Source of the DNA: Eumeta japonica
Taxonomy: Eukaryota > Arthropoda > Insecta > Lepidoptera > Psychidae
Assembly: GCA_005406025.1 (NCBI GenBank)
Contig: BGZK01000210.1
Location: forward strand, 248,001-312,000
Direction of reading: 5' to 3'
DNA: 64,000 nucleotides
Shown: in pieces, positions 46,331 through 58,205 of the stretch
Position numbering within the stretch: position 1 is the first letter of the stretch
Layout of the letters: every line of letters starts with the position of its first letter
Notes under the pieces: generated by a model
Told to the model about the DNA's origin: nothing
Database searches by the model: none
The model's input: only the letters and a program-made list of their open reading frames with translations
Position numbers and translations under genes: made by a program

Positions 46331-47159
46331 CGAAGTCGGGAACTAAGAATTTTCAAAACGACCGTATGTCACACGATATTTCGATCTTACTAATTTTCGA
46401 ATATTTAACTTCTTTGCTGTCGTAAGCTTTTTTGTTTAGTTCTTCGACTTTGACGTAACTACTCTCAGTGTCCAATATTCTGAAGTAAGCGATACGAAAT
46501 TTTGCTCTACGGACCGTTCAATTACTCATTGACGATAGGTATACCATAAATTAACTTAAACATCTAAGTTAGTTCTAGACAAACAATAGTAAAGAATAGG
46601 GTTTAGACTTCATAGTGGGCGTATAATCTTATAATTTTAGAATGGGCTTATTTTGTGGATATTTTATTAAAGCTTTAACTGATACGCCCAAATGACTGCG
46701 TCGTCGCCACAAGCCGCGGTAACAGCTGTGATTTCAGATTCTATTTTGAGTTTAGCACCCGATTTAAGCAATCGTATTATTGATATGTATTTAACAACTA
46801 ATAAGAAACTGGAAAAGAGCGAGTTGAACTCGCCTTGAGAGGATTCCGTATTTATTTAAAATGTTTTTTCAAACGAGACCCTGATTTGTATTAGTAATTA
46901 ATATAACTGCAAACATGTGCACAATATTGAGAGATTTACCCTGTTTATCAAGACCATAGACTTTTTATAGATTTTCTTGTAATATATAAGTAAAAACCAT
47001 TTTTTATTACAACATTTTATGATCAGTTAGATTTGAAGAATGGAAGCATAGTAAATTGTCATTTACTTTCTAAAGTAAAACTGTTTACATTTCAGTTCAA
47101 CAATCAATTATATATTTTTGAAATTCCCATTTGTTTGCTATGTCGTTGGTAACAATTTG
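46331..47159. other. AT-rich stretch with a short GC patch
   Basis: ACTGCGTCGTCGCCACAAGC with CGCGGTAACAGCTGTG at 46696-46731 is the only notable patch. No gene. Confidence 0.4.
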
Positions 47160-47375
47160 CTTTTTTTTATTCTCTAATTGGCCTTCCAGAAATGCCCCCC
47201 ATATATAAAATTATTTTCCACCTACTTACGTTACTGATCCATTTTCGTGCCACATAAATTCACATATCTATGGACCACCTTTTCGACTTAATCGGTCCAG
47301 TGCATTCGGAGCGAATTGGCTGTGACAGACGGAGAGACAGACACATGAGTGATCTCATAACGGTTCCCTATTTTT
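47160..47375 (+). repeat. Interspersed repeat end with GACAGACGGAGAGACAGAC
   Basis: GGCCTTCCAGAAATGCCCCC, TTTTCGTGCCACATAAATTC, GACAGACGGAGAGACAGAC and ATGAGTGATCTCATAACGG, then TTCCC. The order matches the element at 33340-33525 and the GGGTTCC-type repeat terminus. Non-coding. Confidence 0.5.
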
Positions 47376-48029
47376 TTCATCTGAGCGAACTAAACACTGA
47401 AAGCTAACTAAAAAAAATAGAAATAATAAACACACGCAAGAACTTCGCAATCGGCAAAGTTATTCTTTATGGACCACAAGCCAGAATATTTTACAATATT
47501 AAACACGTAAGGTAAACGAAAATATTTTAGTGCCGTGTACAATTATTGATACGTTAATATGATCTTTAAAAAACGATTAGGCTACACGAGTTCGTTTCGA
47601 AACCGTATAACAAAGTTCCGGTCCGTGTTCATAACAAACATTTTATCTGTAACAACTACCACCCCTAAATGTTGTCACGCAAAAACATTTACGGTCGGCT
47701 CCACAACAAAGCCCACCCCTATTTTTTTTGTAAATTAGGACTATGTTGTGTTAATTAGATTTTCTGTTTCGCTCTTAAGATTTCTAAAAAGATTTTCTGC
47801 TCTTATAAATCGACGGGTAATTAAAAAATATATGATAAACATCAATATAAGAAATTGATTGTATATTCTAGAAACATTATAATTAAGACCCTCCGAAAAT
47901 CAAACTTAGAAATGTATTTTCAGAAAACCTAGTAATGACTATTTTAACGTTAATGCCTACGTAGAACCATTTCATCTAAAAACAGATGTATCTCCTGTCG
48001 TTGTCTTAATCAAAATGCTTTATTTTTCT
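47376..48029. other. AT-rich stretch
   Basis: Nothing recognised. Confidence 0.5.
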
Positions 48030-48200
48030 TCGGGAAAAGCCACTCGCCTGCGCCTTGCGATAAACGCTGTCCGAGTATTATTTATGGCGACATCGATCTG
48101 ATAACGTCGTGTCATCCCTTCACCGTATATTTTCCCGGCTTGACCTCGGCAAATCGGAGGTGCTGATACAAAACTCCGATGGATGAGGAAAATATACACT
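48030..48200. promoter_or_regulatory. GC-richer non-coding island
   Basis: CACTCGCCTGCGCCTTGCG, TTATTTATGGCGACATCG and CCCGGCTTGACCTCGGC. It adjoins a minus-strand 76-codon frame without a domain. Regulatory role inferred only. Confidence 0.2.
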
Positions 48201-49189
48201 CCTTTTTGGTAATATAAGGGTCTTTTTGAGGAAATGTAAGTACTGATCTCATTTTAAAATTATCTTTTTGATGAATTAAATAGCTCTCCAACTGTTTAAC
48301 AGAAGATGCGTATTCAGTGACACTGAGATTAAAAAAATACACTACAAAATCACTTTAATACTTCTAATTGATTGCATTTAACTGTGAACCAAAAGAAAAT
48401 TAACTCGTCAGCGTTCGCGTTCAGATATACATATCCGTCCGCGAATTGTCTAGAACATTCCACAAGTGTAAACAAGACTGTAATGTTACTATAACCGATC
48501 TATGACATTGTCCCGGACATACGGGTGGTAGAAGAGGTAGTCACGTGAGAGCCAGTGGCGAAAATGGATGCATACTCGTATCGACTGGTATGGTCAAAGG
48601 CCATAAATAAATTATAAAAACCGAGACATAATCATGTTACATTGAATGTAAACAAACAACGCCTACTATAATCTGGAATCTTCGAAGGAATTAAACTGCC
48701 CAAACAATGTAAACAACCATGCCGACGCATTTCAAGATATAAAAAAAAGGCTTTTATTCTCTAATTTTTTAATAGGAAAGTTATTCTGTGAATTGATTAT
48801 GTATTTCGTTTATAATCGTAATGCGCAACAGTATCATTTGGTTATAAAGTTCTTTTTCTATTAAGACATTTTAAATGACATTAAAGACGAAATTGCGATG
48901 ACATTAACGAGGTATCTTAGAGGTATTTAGAAATGGAAGTCTTTTAAGACTTGAAAAATTCTGTAGATATTTTTAAAAACCGTTCTTGAACTTTCTTAAT
49001 CTAAATGTTAACTAAAATGATGCTCGCTACCGTCACATCTATATTCGAGAAAGCCGGTTAGGAAATTATTTAAGGTACCTTACACTCTCCATTAGAAAGC
49101 TGTATTAAAAAAAGAAACATAAACTTAAGGACGTCTCACAACACGTTCAACTTTCGATAGTAAATCCAACGCTTATACATTTATTTGCA
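48201..49189. other. AT-rich stretch
   Basis: Nothing recognised apart from scattered CpG words near 48410-48560. Confidence 0.45.
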
Positions 49190-49385
49190 TAAGACGCGCG
49201 GCTCCTTGTGTGAAATTACATAAATTAGCGTGCTAATAAAGAGGGCGCGCGCGAGCCGACGACCGCCCGGCGCCGGTCCGCTGCCTTCTGAGACATTTCA
49301 CCGCGTGCGACTGTTACTTTTTGTCCACTAGAGGTCGGCACGTCGTGTCCCTAAAGTCCGACTTAAGTTAAGCCTTAACTACTAA
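49190..49385. promoter_or_regulatory. GC-rich island
   Basis: GACGCGCGGCTCCTTGTG, AGAGGGCGCGCGCGAGCCG and CGCCCGGCGCCGGTCCGC, followed by ACTAGAGGTCGGCACGTCG. No open frame. A promoter or enhancer is inferred. Confidence 0.3.
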
Positions 49386-49854
49386 GTGTATGAAAATTTC
49401 GACGGAGTGAACTGTACTATACACAGGTGCTACATGGTATTTGAAACATGACCTTGACTAAAAGCGTATTTGATTTTAAGGATATTGTATCTTTTTTATA
49501 TTTACTTGAATACCTCGAAAGGACTATATGTAAGAAGTGCCGAATCACTCGTTTTTTTGGCATGCAAATAAAAACGAATTTGATAATAAAAAAAATGTGA
49601 ACTATCCTATTTCGAATTAAAGTTGAATTCCGAGGTCCTTGATTTATGAAAATGACTTTCTTAAAATAGTGTCAGATAATCATTATAGGAATTGAATGCA
49701 GTGAATATTTATTAACTTACAGAAGCATAGACCTTATAATATTTAGGTCAAGTTGAACTGTCTATTAGGTAGTTAAGAAATAATTTTGCTAGATAAAACC
49801 TTATATTTGAAACTTGAATTTGTTTTCGTAAATAAAAACATACTTAAACTTGAG
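49386..49854. other. AT-rich spacer
   Basis: Nothing recognised. Confidence 0.5.
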
Positions 49855-50030
49855 TTTGAGTGCGGCTGCGATGCTCGTCGCGGTGCATTAATTAAATAAA
49901 ATCAGGTGAGCTGAACTAATGAATGCGGGGTTCGGCCGCCGCCGCTCGGGGACACTAATCACCCCTTAATTGTGTAGTCGTTATAACGTTGGAACGGCGA
50001 CAAGTGCCGTCTTTCCGGTGAGAATTATTT
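49855..50030. promoter_or_regulatory. GC-rich island with homeodomain cores
   Basis: GGCTGCGATGCTCGTCGCGG is followed by GCATTAATTAAATAAAATC and then GGGGTTCGGCCGCCGCCGC with CACCCCTTAATTGTG. TTAATTA and TTAATTG cores lie in CpG-rich context, as in the 2.9-kb and 28.3-kb islands. Confidence 0.3.
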
Positions 50031-50984
50031 TATTTAGTTGACCTTTAAGTAGCTTAAATGTCATTTTATTTAATTTAACGCATTTTTTTAACATTTCTTT
50101 GTACAGGAGTATTCGTTTGATCAAATGAGGTGCGCGATGACGTTTTTAATGAAGTTCTCATCATTCTGTATAACCATTTGATGAAATTGAACAGAGCATT
50201 TGACGGATAGGCGTCTGCTGTATTTGATCCAAAAATTTATATGACGATGTAACGAATCAGGTAGAGTGTACTCGTGAACCACTGTTCTAACGCGCAGTGA
50301 AAAGATATAACGAGATTTCACAAGTGATCTGTTGTTGTGTCGAGGTATTTTTTCTATCCCATTGTTGCGATACGCCTTCTCGCAGTCAGATGAAGAGGCT
50401 TTAAGTTTTAACAGTCTACGCCGCCCCGGGGGGGGCTGGTGCTGACGGCCATCGTCGCCAATACTATGACAACAACCGAAACTTGCTATCCTGACTATTG
50501 AACCTGTTTTTTTCTTTAATTTCACAGAAGCTGAAAATTTGTCGGTCAGCTCGCTCTTAGTTAGGATTAGGATCAGATATTACATCGTTCGTGGGTACAG
50601 TGATTTTAACCAATGCGCCGACGTAGCTCTACAATCGGTATGTTCCCGTCTTCAATTTTTACTTTATAATCTACTTGCGTACAACTTACCTCATATTAAG
50701 ATGTTCAATATCTGTGACTATTAGCTATAGAATGTGTAGAAGTAAATTTGTATTTTATTGTTATTAGTTTATTTCGCTTTCGCGATATAATAGTTCATCC
50801 GATTATAACTGTACTCATGCGGCTCACCTTCAACATTATATTTTTGTCGCTGGTGTTAGAAATTCATGGAGGGGGAAATGATGAACTCGATTGACATAAG
50901 ACCTATTTAGATATAATATTAATTCACAATACATATATTTGAAAGAGCGATTGTTAATATTCTTGAGATAGCCTAATTATATAT
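50031..50984. other. Non-coding stretch with one long minus frame
   Basis: A 134-codon minus-strand frame (50121-50525) is the longest frame outside transposons. It has no recognisable domain, signal peptide or repeat, and part of it lies over the GC patch CGCCCCGGGGGGGGCTGG at 50421-50440. I judge it chance but cannot exclude an exon. Confidence 0.3.
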
Positions 50985-51016
50985 CGAACCAAGGCAATTC
51001 AAATAGCCTTGGTTCG
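50985..51016. repeat. Hairpin CGAACCAAGGC/GCCTTGGTTCG
   Basis: An 11-bp perfect stem with a 10-nt loop. The arms are GC-balanced, unlike most A/T hairpins nearby, and the right arm is followed by GGGG. It could act as an RNA stem-loop or be a foldback remnant. Confidence 0.6.
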
Positions 51017-51719
51017 GGGGTTCAGAGAACGAAATCAATATATCGGTCCAAACATAACGGTGTCAATTTCTTTACATTTGTATATGATTACGTAACGGAT
51101 TCTAAGGATCGTTATTCATGAAATATAACGTATAACATGTTGTAGTCTAAAAGGAGCGATTCTAATTGTACGTTCTATGTGATATTCTTATTTTATCTAT
51201 CTAGAAATACTGATGTTAAAGACACATGAAATATTTTTGTACAATTTTAATGAAATATTAAGCTCTAGGAATGATTACGAAGGTCGATATTGTGACGAAA
51301 TTATACATTTAGTAACAATAATCATAAATCATATTTTCGTAATGTTGTTTGGAAATCATTTCGTTCAAAATACAAACATGTTTTATTAGAATATTAAGAA
51401 TAATGTTACAGACAGCCGCGCCCTTAGTATTTAAATTTGATAATGTATAGAAAATATGTGTGAAAAAATAAATGATTTTTTAAATAATGTATATAGACTT
51501 AGGTTAAGGATTCCTTTTTGTGTTTATTGTGTTTTGTACGTTAAATACTTTATATATTTATCTTTTATTATCCGGGTAGGGATTAGTTATTAGCATTATT
51601 TGCAATGCATGTAATGTTATTGTTTGTTTGAGTTATTTACTGAATTATTTATTATGTGTACTTTATTATTGTGTTTAATTGTGAATACGAAAGTATTGTG
51701 ATACACATATGAATTGCAT
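51017..51719. other. AT-rich stretch
   Basis: Nothing recognised. Confidence 0.5.
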
Positions 51720-52080
51720 ACTAAATTGTGTGCCTTGACGGGGGGAACAATAAGAGGCCGAGAGCCGAGGTATGGCCTACGATCTATATGGTACGGCCGT
51801 GAATCGGTGCACTGAGAGCATATGGCACTCCTATAAAAAATATGAAAAGTTCATGGCCACGCCTCCTCGTATGTAATGCATGCAGTTCATGTGTGCAGAC
51901 GGATGCGTCATCTATCAATTGTACTACGGCCGCCACGTGTACAGCTCGTGCTGAATACAGAAGTTGAATATCCACGCCGTCCATTATTTCTGCCCACACC
52001 GCAAGAGATCCGTTTTCCGAAACCACGAAGGAATAAATCTGAAGTGCGGGCTTGCGCGGCGGTGGAGAAATCGCCGTTAC
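51720..52080. other. GC-richer block of unknown nature
   Basis: Overlapping frames of 80 (minus) and 87 codons (plus) occur in text such as GAGGCCGAGAGCCGAGG and TACGGCCGCCACGTGTACAG (CACGTG at about 51935). Neither translation resembles a family I know. Old repeat, unknown exon and regulatory element are all possible. Confidence 0.25.
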
Positions 52081-52133
52081 AAATGAAATTTAAATCAGTA
52101 ACAATTAAATATTATTATATTCCTTACATAGAG

Positions 52134-52370
52134 CTGTAGTGGTTCACTGTTGAAAAGCGTTGCGTTCAAACCAGTAGGTACCGAATTCAATTATGACCAC
52201 GGGGGATTGACCATTGAGGTTTTGCCTTAAGATAAATTAACAAAGAAGCCCCACTCGCTGCGTACCTCTATGAGCACGTTAAGAAATCGGGTCCTGAACG
52301 TTGTCATCGCATTGATGACAACGGTCATCAGCAGCCCTCAACCCTCGCTGGGCAAGCGTGGAAGATTTAA
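52134..52370 (+). mobile_element. tRNA-derived SINE
   Basis: TGTAGTGGTTCACTG begins a tRNA-like head. AGTAGGTACCGAATTCAATT holds the eroded B-box position. The body has GAGCACGTTAAGAAATCGG and GTCCTGAACGTTGTCATCG, and the 3' part CAACCCTCGCTGGGCAAGCG then TGG. It corresponds to the moth SINE with GAGCACGTTAAGCCGTCGG and CCAACCCGCATTGGAGCAGC. The core is shared with 41585-41845 on the opposite strand. Confidence 0.65.
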
Positions 52371-53022
52371 TGTCTAAGTCTCTGAGGGGTTTAACGAATA
52401 AAAAAAAGCGTGGGAGGGTATGTTTCTAAAGTGGAATGACTAAAAAACTTGGTATTACAACGAACGGCGTGTATACTATTGTTTAAAACTAATTGAGAAA
52501 TGTATTACTGCATAGAATTAATAAATAAAATTGCACCAATCGATCGTAACCTAAATAATCCATTAATTTTGTTAATATTTACCGATAATCATCATAATTG
52601 TAAAATCAGAAACTTCGTATTTAATTTTCTCGATTTTCAATCTAAATTTGTATTACGATCATTTGAATTCGGTGAAATTTTCAGAACATTTTTTTTAAAT
52701 ACCGGCAATATTTATCCGATCGAGTAAAAAATGACTAGACTCTATTTATTATTATTGTTCTTATAATTTAATATTTTTTTAATCACTATTATCTCTCTCT
52801 CCAGTTTGATTTGATCTAGAATTTCTTACAGTAACGATTAATACGTTTAGTACGTGTAGGCCTTTTAGATGGGCTACATGTGCTAATCATGGTTTGTTCT
52901 TATAAGTCATTGTATTAATAACAGTATCTAACTCTAAGCGATTCATATTACGTCTCGTATCTGATTAGGTTTCAACTTTCATTTTGGTTTGATTTTGGAT
53001 TAATGGTTTTTAAACTACACAG
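52371..53022. other. AT-rich stretch
   Basis: A 75-codon frame (52500-52727) is Ile/Asn/Phe-rich and has no domain. Nothing else. Confidence 0.5.
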
Positions 53023-53066
53023 ATTCGATACTGATATAATATGAATAGATTATATCAGTATCGAAT
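53023..53066. repeat. Perfect 18-bp hairpin with 8-nt loop
   Basis: ATTCGATACTGATATAAT, loop ATGAATAG, then the exact complement ATTATATCAGTATCGAAT. The stem is longer than chance predicts. The flanks do not continue the pairing and no target duplication is visible. Options are a minimal foldback element, a replication-born inverted repeat, or a small structured RNA. It is shorter than a usual pre-miRNA. Confidence 0.85.
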
Positions 53067-54929
53067 ATGTAATCTTGAATAAAATTGTATGTTAGTTTGA
53101 ATTAGTGTTATAAATATGTATGTTGTCATAGAGACTACTATTTTTAAATGTTTTATTACTAAGGCAATGTATAAAAGTTAATCTTAAATCCTGTTTACTT
53201 ATTACTTATTACTGTTTACTTTCAATAATCCATCAGAAGAAATCAAAATTTTCCCTTAATGATTCGGCTATGGTTATACATTTTTTTTTATAATTTATAG
53301 TTTTTTACTCAAGAAATTTTAGAATCAGGTATTTATTTAAGCCAAAAATTGAAAATATTTCATCGATCACGCACGACTATTCCCTAAGTCGACCGTTAAG
53401 TAATATCTCTATATGTCACCCGTTTAAATCAACTCAAGTTTACCGTCAAACTTTTCGACCGTAATGTTCCCCCTGTTTCAACATTTGACGATGCTGACCA
53501 GCCTCTTCCCTGGCACCTATTCATGATACTATCCATTAAGTCATCCGCGCCTGAAACCCTATCTGATATATTTTCCTCTCCCATATAAATTAACGCGCAT
53601 CCCTCGATCCAAACATTATGCAGTAACATTACTTAGGATATATCTAAGTTCGTTAAGGCATTATAATTCACTATTGTTCTATTTTGAAATAATTTTTTAT
53701 ATATTCTAATAACCCGGTTATAAGCTCTGAAATTTTATAAATTGGACAGCAAAAATTGAAATACACTTCGTATTACAAAGAAAGATACTAGATTTAGTAT
53801 CCATCTTTGGCAGCTCGAATTGAAACGCGAGAATAAATCAAAGAGAAATAAAGTTTACACCATATATACATTGTTAATATACTTTGTATATTAAAAATGT
53901 ATGTATATTGTAAATTACTACACATTGTTGTTGTTTAATATAGTTTGCTTAATAAACATTGTACTTTAATATATATATTGTATTTAATCTTCTTCATTTC
54001 AGTTCAGTTTCGCTGTGTTTAGTTCGGATTTTATTCATAAATTTTAATGTTTCCATTTCGATATTGCAATTAATAGCACACTGTGTGTTGAATTGAAAAC
54101 GCACACATTCTTTCTAAGTTAAGATGTTAAGATCGATAATAAAGTCCGCGAAATGCATATTACGTAGCATTAAAACAGAACGACAATAATTGTTACAAAA
54201 GTAGCATTGAAAATAAGCACCATTGTTAAAGCCCTGCCCGGTCTAATAATTAGTTCTAATAAACGTTTAACGCGCGTTCCATTTTTAAGGAGTTAGTTCT
54301 TTTCAATTATGAGGAGATAATAATTTATTATCAAACATCCTGATAAGGACTCATTGAGGTATACCAGTAGTATTCTCTGACTACCTATTCTCTTTCTTGA
54401 TCTAGTCGATCCAACCACCTCTCATCGCTGTTCGGAACGGATCATCTTTCTACGTCGTGCCCAGCCCATAGTGTGCCAACATCCCATGGCGTGGAACAAA
54501 CCGCCTACCCAAGTCATATCCACAGTACTTAACTGCATTATTTATAATGAACATGAACTTGCTTCACGGTTCATCCTTAGCTGAAAATGATCTAGAATTA
54601 TGAAACCACGATTCAATTGCATCACACCCCTGAGTGTACACAACATTGCCCCCGACGATGATGCCTATTGTAAAGACTGATATTAAGAACAAAATATTGA
54701 TTGTGATAAACACGCCGTGTGCTATGCCACATTTCGCATTATCTATTTTTTAACATACAATCATATGCCGTTAGTTTTTTTTAACTCCAATCACGTATAC
54801 AGTCACTCGATTCGACTTTATCGTACAATATAAACTGTAGTATAACACAAATTTTAGATATTCATTAAAAATATAAATTCCTCATAGTTGAAATAATTGT
54901 ATTTTTGATGGGAACGACTAATTTTTAAT
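53067..54929. other. AT-rich stretch with an unassigned GC-richer patch
   Basis: A patch at 54340-54660 (CACCTCTCATCGCTGTTCGG, GTGTGCCAACATCCCATGGC) lacks a frame and may be an old repeat. A 66-codon minus frame at 53429-53629 has no domain. The rest is A/T-rich. Confidence 0.4.
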
Positions 54930-55080
54930 AGCGGCAACGTAATTACCGCCTTCGTTGCCGACACTGCCTTTGCGCGGGCGCCGAGCAAAGGCACCGACGC
55001 GTCGCCGAGCCGGACCCGTGAAGCGGCTCTTTATCGCCCGACCGATCGTTAGCGTGTGTCGTCAGTTTTATAAACGCCAT
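54930..55080. promoter_or_regulatory. GC-rich island with two consecutive hairpins
   Basis: CGGCAACG (54932-54939) pairs with CGTTGCCG (54953-54960). TGCCTTTGC (54965-54973) pairs with GCAAAGGCA (54985-54993) around GCGGGCGCCGA. CpG-rich text follows (CGACGCGTCGCCGAGCCGG). Stacked hairpins in a GC-rich block may be structured RNA (5' UTR) or paired binding sites. Confidence 0.35.
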
Positions 55081-55106
55081 ATTAGTGTTTTTTTTTATGC
55101 ACACCG

Positions 55107-55128
55107 ATTACGACAACGTTGTCGTAAT
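55107..55128. repeat. Perfect 22-bp palindrome ATTACGACAAC/GTTGTCGTAAT
   Basis: There is no central spacer. ATTACGACAAC is followed directly by its complement. A gapless palindrome of this length is unlikely by chance and has the form of a binding site for a dimeric factor. It lies 27 bp beyond the GC-rich island. Confidence 0.85.
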
Positions 55129-55291
55129 TGCTGATCTATCGGCGATCTTGAATATTAATTATTCTTCTCGATTTTGTTTTATGCACTCGACGCTTTTTGG
55201 ACGTTTTCCCATATATTTCGTAAGTTTTAGCCGAGCATATCACTCGTCCGTACAGGCTGATAATAATTAGCACGGAATAAACGTTACAAGC

Positions 55292-55323
55292 ATAGATTTA
55301 TACGAGTATAGATTTATACGAGT
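55292..55323. repeat. Exact 16-bp tandem duplication
   Basis: ATAGATTTATACGAGT occurs twice head to tail with no mismatch, then ATTAACG. A recent slippage event. Confidence 0.95.
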
Positions 55324-55486
55324 ATTAACGATCGACGTCTCACTTGCACGGACATAAATCGTAATCCCGTAACGAACGTGCTCTTGCCTATGTTATTTTC
55401 CTACATTTACTTCTTCTCGTATACATTGTAGAGAACTTACAGAATGTAGTCGAGACCGTATATTGCTTTATATGTCTTTGACTATG
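55324..55486. other. AT-rich spacer
   Basis: Nothing recognised. Confidence 0.5.
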
Positions 55487-55660
55487 TACTCTTTTTAGGG
55501 TTTCGTAGTTAAAACGTGCTAATAGAATCTAATTATTAAATCTCAGGCTTAAATCCGTTCGTCCATCTGTCTGTTGTAGCCTTAAAAGATTATATCGTTT
55601 GAATCGTTATATATAGTTAAGACTCACACAGATTTTTTTTATAGCGGATATCCCAGCAAA
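55487..55660 (-). repeat. Interspersed repeat end TTTTTAGGGTTTCGTA
   Basis: TTTTTAGGGTTTCGTAG, then CCGTTCGTCCATCTGTCTGT about 60 bp on, is the order of the repeat at 28-470 (GGGTTCC then GTCCGTCCGTACATCTGT). Diverged. Confidence 0.5.
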
Positions 55661-56099
55661 TATTAAAAAAACTAAAAGACTTTTTTTTTAATTTAAAAAA
55701 AGGCATTTGGAAAAATATTCTCTAAACATTTCTTTTAAAACATAGAGATGGCAATATGATACATTATTTTACAATAGATTCTAGAACCTGTTTCAATAAT
55801 TAATTTATAACAAACACATATTCGCACATTTAATTTACTTTCAATGTTTTCAATTTCAATTCTTCACAAAATATTTATATTTATTTTCACTTACGGATCG
55901 ATGATATGTCTTCACATAATAAAATCAAACCCAGTGTGGTGATTAAGGATGGCTTCAAAGATACTTCATTAAGGAAGTATGTACGTTTCTACGTATTTTG
56001 GAAGAAACTACCTATATCTGCCAGCGGAGTTTCGTAAATTGTCAATCACAGTGTAACATTCTTTCAGACTTCGCTCTTTCCCTGAAAAGTGAAAGATAC
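55661..56099. other. AT-rich stretch
   Basis: Nothing recognised. Confidence 0.5.
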
Positions 56100-56225
56100 A
56101 TACGTTCCGTGTACATCATGTAACTATAGCGTGACCGCGTTGGGCAACTTCCGAGCAGGTGTCGCTTCCGACACGCCCCGACGACGTAACGGCACGACAC
56201 GGCCCAACGGAACGTATTTCTTTTT
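56100..56225. promoter_or_regulatory. GC-richer non-coding island
   Basis: GTGTCGCTTCCGACACGCC (TGTCG/CGACA inverted) and CGACGACGTAACGGCACGAC. Short, no frame. Inference only. Confidence 0.25.
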
Positions 56226-58079
56226 TCAGTCGGAAATTGTATATCGATAAATTAAAGGTTTTGAAATTCCTAGTTGAGCTCTAATTTAGGTATAATATTA
56301 AAATAAATTACCTCAGTCGTATTAAAAGCACAGCGCCAAAGTTGATATTAAGTCTGTTCTGTGATGATTTCGCATCTTCATGCAGCTAGATGAACAGGTA
56401 AACAAAACAAAATAACAATGTTTATGTTTTCATTTGTATACTAGTAAAAAGTTCAGAGGATTTATTAATTAAATTGGCCTCATTATCTATAACCTATATT
56501 ACTTATGTAGTACAGTTTTTGTGTTATTTCTGTAACACCAAATCTGTGATGGCAAAAGCTTATACGATTTGAAATTATTTTAAAATTGAAATATCATATT
56601 GTTATTACACCTTCGCTCTCGATTTTCAGATATTTATACGATATTACGTTACCTTATAGCCTTATGATGTTGTTTTATATTGATTTATTAGCTGATAGTA
56701 GGAAGTTAATTATTAGGACTAAGAATAACACATTTTTTTTAAATTTAATATTAGGTATTTGCACCTAGCTCAAAAGCGTAAAGCACATCTTGCCCTGAAC
56801 GGAAAGACGTTTTAGACGTTTTCCTTTCCGAACGTTGGCTTGTCCATTGTTAGCGGCTTGTCCTTTTTTTACATAAGCAATATATGACATTTGAAGTCGA
56901 GTCCTGAAATTTCAATCTCTTGGTTTCGTCGTTGTGTGAATTTCTATTGCCCACGTTAAAATGAAAAAGTGGATGCATGTTTTCGACGGTCTTAGGGAAA
57001 TATTCTATTTCATATTTACCGGCGGACGTTAAATACCACAGGATTTGACATAACATTCACCAGTGGTACACAAATATAACTGTGAATTATTCTCAGAAGG
57101 TCAGTTATTCATGAACTCCTCTGATGACTTTGATGGTCAGTGTTATTCATTTTAACAAGGGCTTCGTGGCGGGTGAAATTTTGGGGTTATATATTATAGT
57201 TATATAGAATATAGTTATATACTGTCATATGCGAAATAAAACATGGCAAAAAAGTTCCAGAACTAAATCGCAGCGCCAATTACTGAGTCTAATTGTAAGT
57301 TTAACCATCCAGGGACTTATTCAAACAAATATGAAAAATCCGACATCACGTACAAACATATGCACAGAAGAATTATATATGTAAAAATGATCAAATACCA
57401 TGGCACAATATCTGTACATATTTTTCTGATTACCTTCAAAAATACTTCATTTAGTTTTCCACTCGCTAGATTATAAAGAAATATTTTAATTAAAAACTCG
57501 CATTTCGACTTCAAAAACCCACGAGTTTCATTTTAGATAATTTAAATACCACAGTGATACTTGCTTTATCAAAACAAATCTATATCAAATATCAAACAAA
57601 ACGACATGTAATTTATCAATACCAATATAAGACGTTACGAGAGAGCATAGGGTTGAATATATATCAATGCAGGTTAAACACAATAACTTTCGTATTTGTT
57701 TATATCGAGATTTAAAATTTTCGTTCATTTTTCCATATTCAGAATAATATCTTAAAAACCGAACCAAATCCAAAAAGCTCAATAATTTTGAGCTCAGTGA
57801 TAAGAATTAAATAATTTAAACTTCCTTAATATGGTATATTTAATATCAAGCAGTGGAGTGCTGTAGGCTGGTGATGAAATAGAAACATACTGTATATGTA
57901 TATATCCCATAAGATGAAAACAAAACTTTAAACAATACGTCCAACAACATCAGTAAATATGTTTTTTTGTGTGTTTAGAAGGTTTTAAGCTTTTAATGTG
58001 TCAGGCCCCAGTTTAATCGTTATATTGTATTATTTCAAACAAATATTACATTGACTTTAACGTAAGCGTTAGTGTCGGT
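56226..58079. other. AT-rich stretch
   Basis: Frames of 60-68 codons have no domain. (TATAG)-like repeats lie near 57187-57225. No island or transposon was recognised. Confidence 0.5.
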
Positions 58080-58205
58080 TAAGAAATATCATACCCAGAG
58101 CGTATGAGGTTGTGGTAAACCGAGGTGACCCGAGTGCGACGCGTCACTTTTTCTATTACTTTGCCCACCCTGGACGGCGCGAGCGCATGTACGGTAAAGA
58201 ACATA
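58080..58205. promoter_or_regulatory. GC-richer non-coding island
   Basis: ACCGAGGTGACCCGAGTGCG with ACGCGTCAC and CCTGGACGGCGCGAGCGC. No frame. Inference only. Confidence 0.2.

Noticed and set aside
50121..50525. 134-codon minus-strand frame as a gene
   Set aside because: No domain, no signal peptide, no repeated or conserved motif, and it partly covers a GC patch. It is kept only as a note in the stretch entry.
51784..52026. GVPYALSAP text as a carboxylesterase start
   Set aside because: The short match resembles the GIPYAxPP motif, but the surrounding residues do not fit the family and the frame stops at once.
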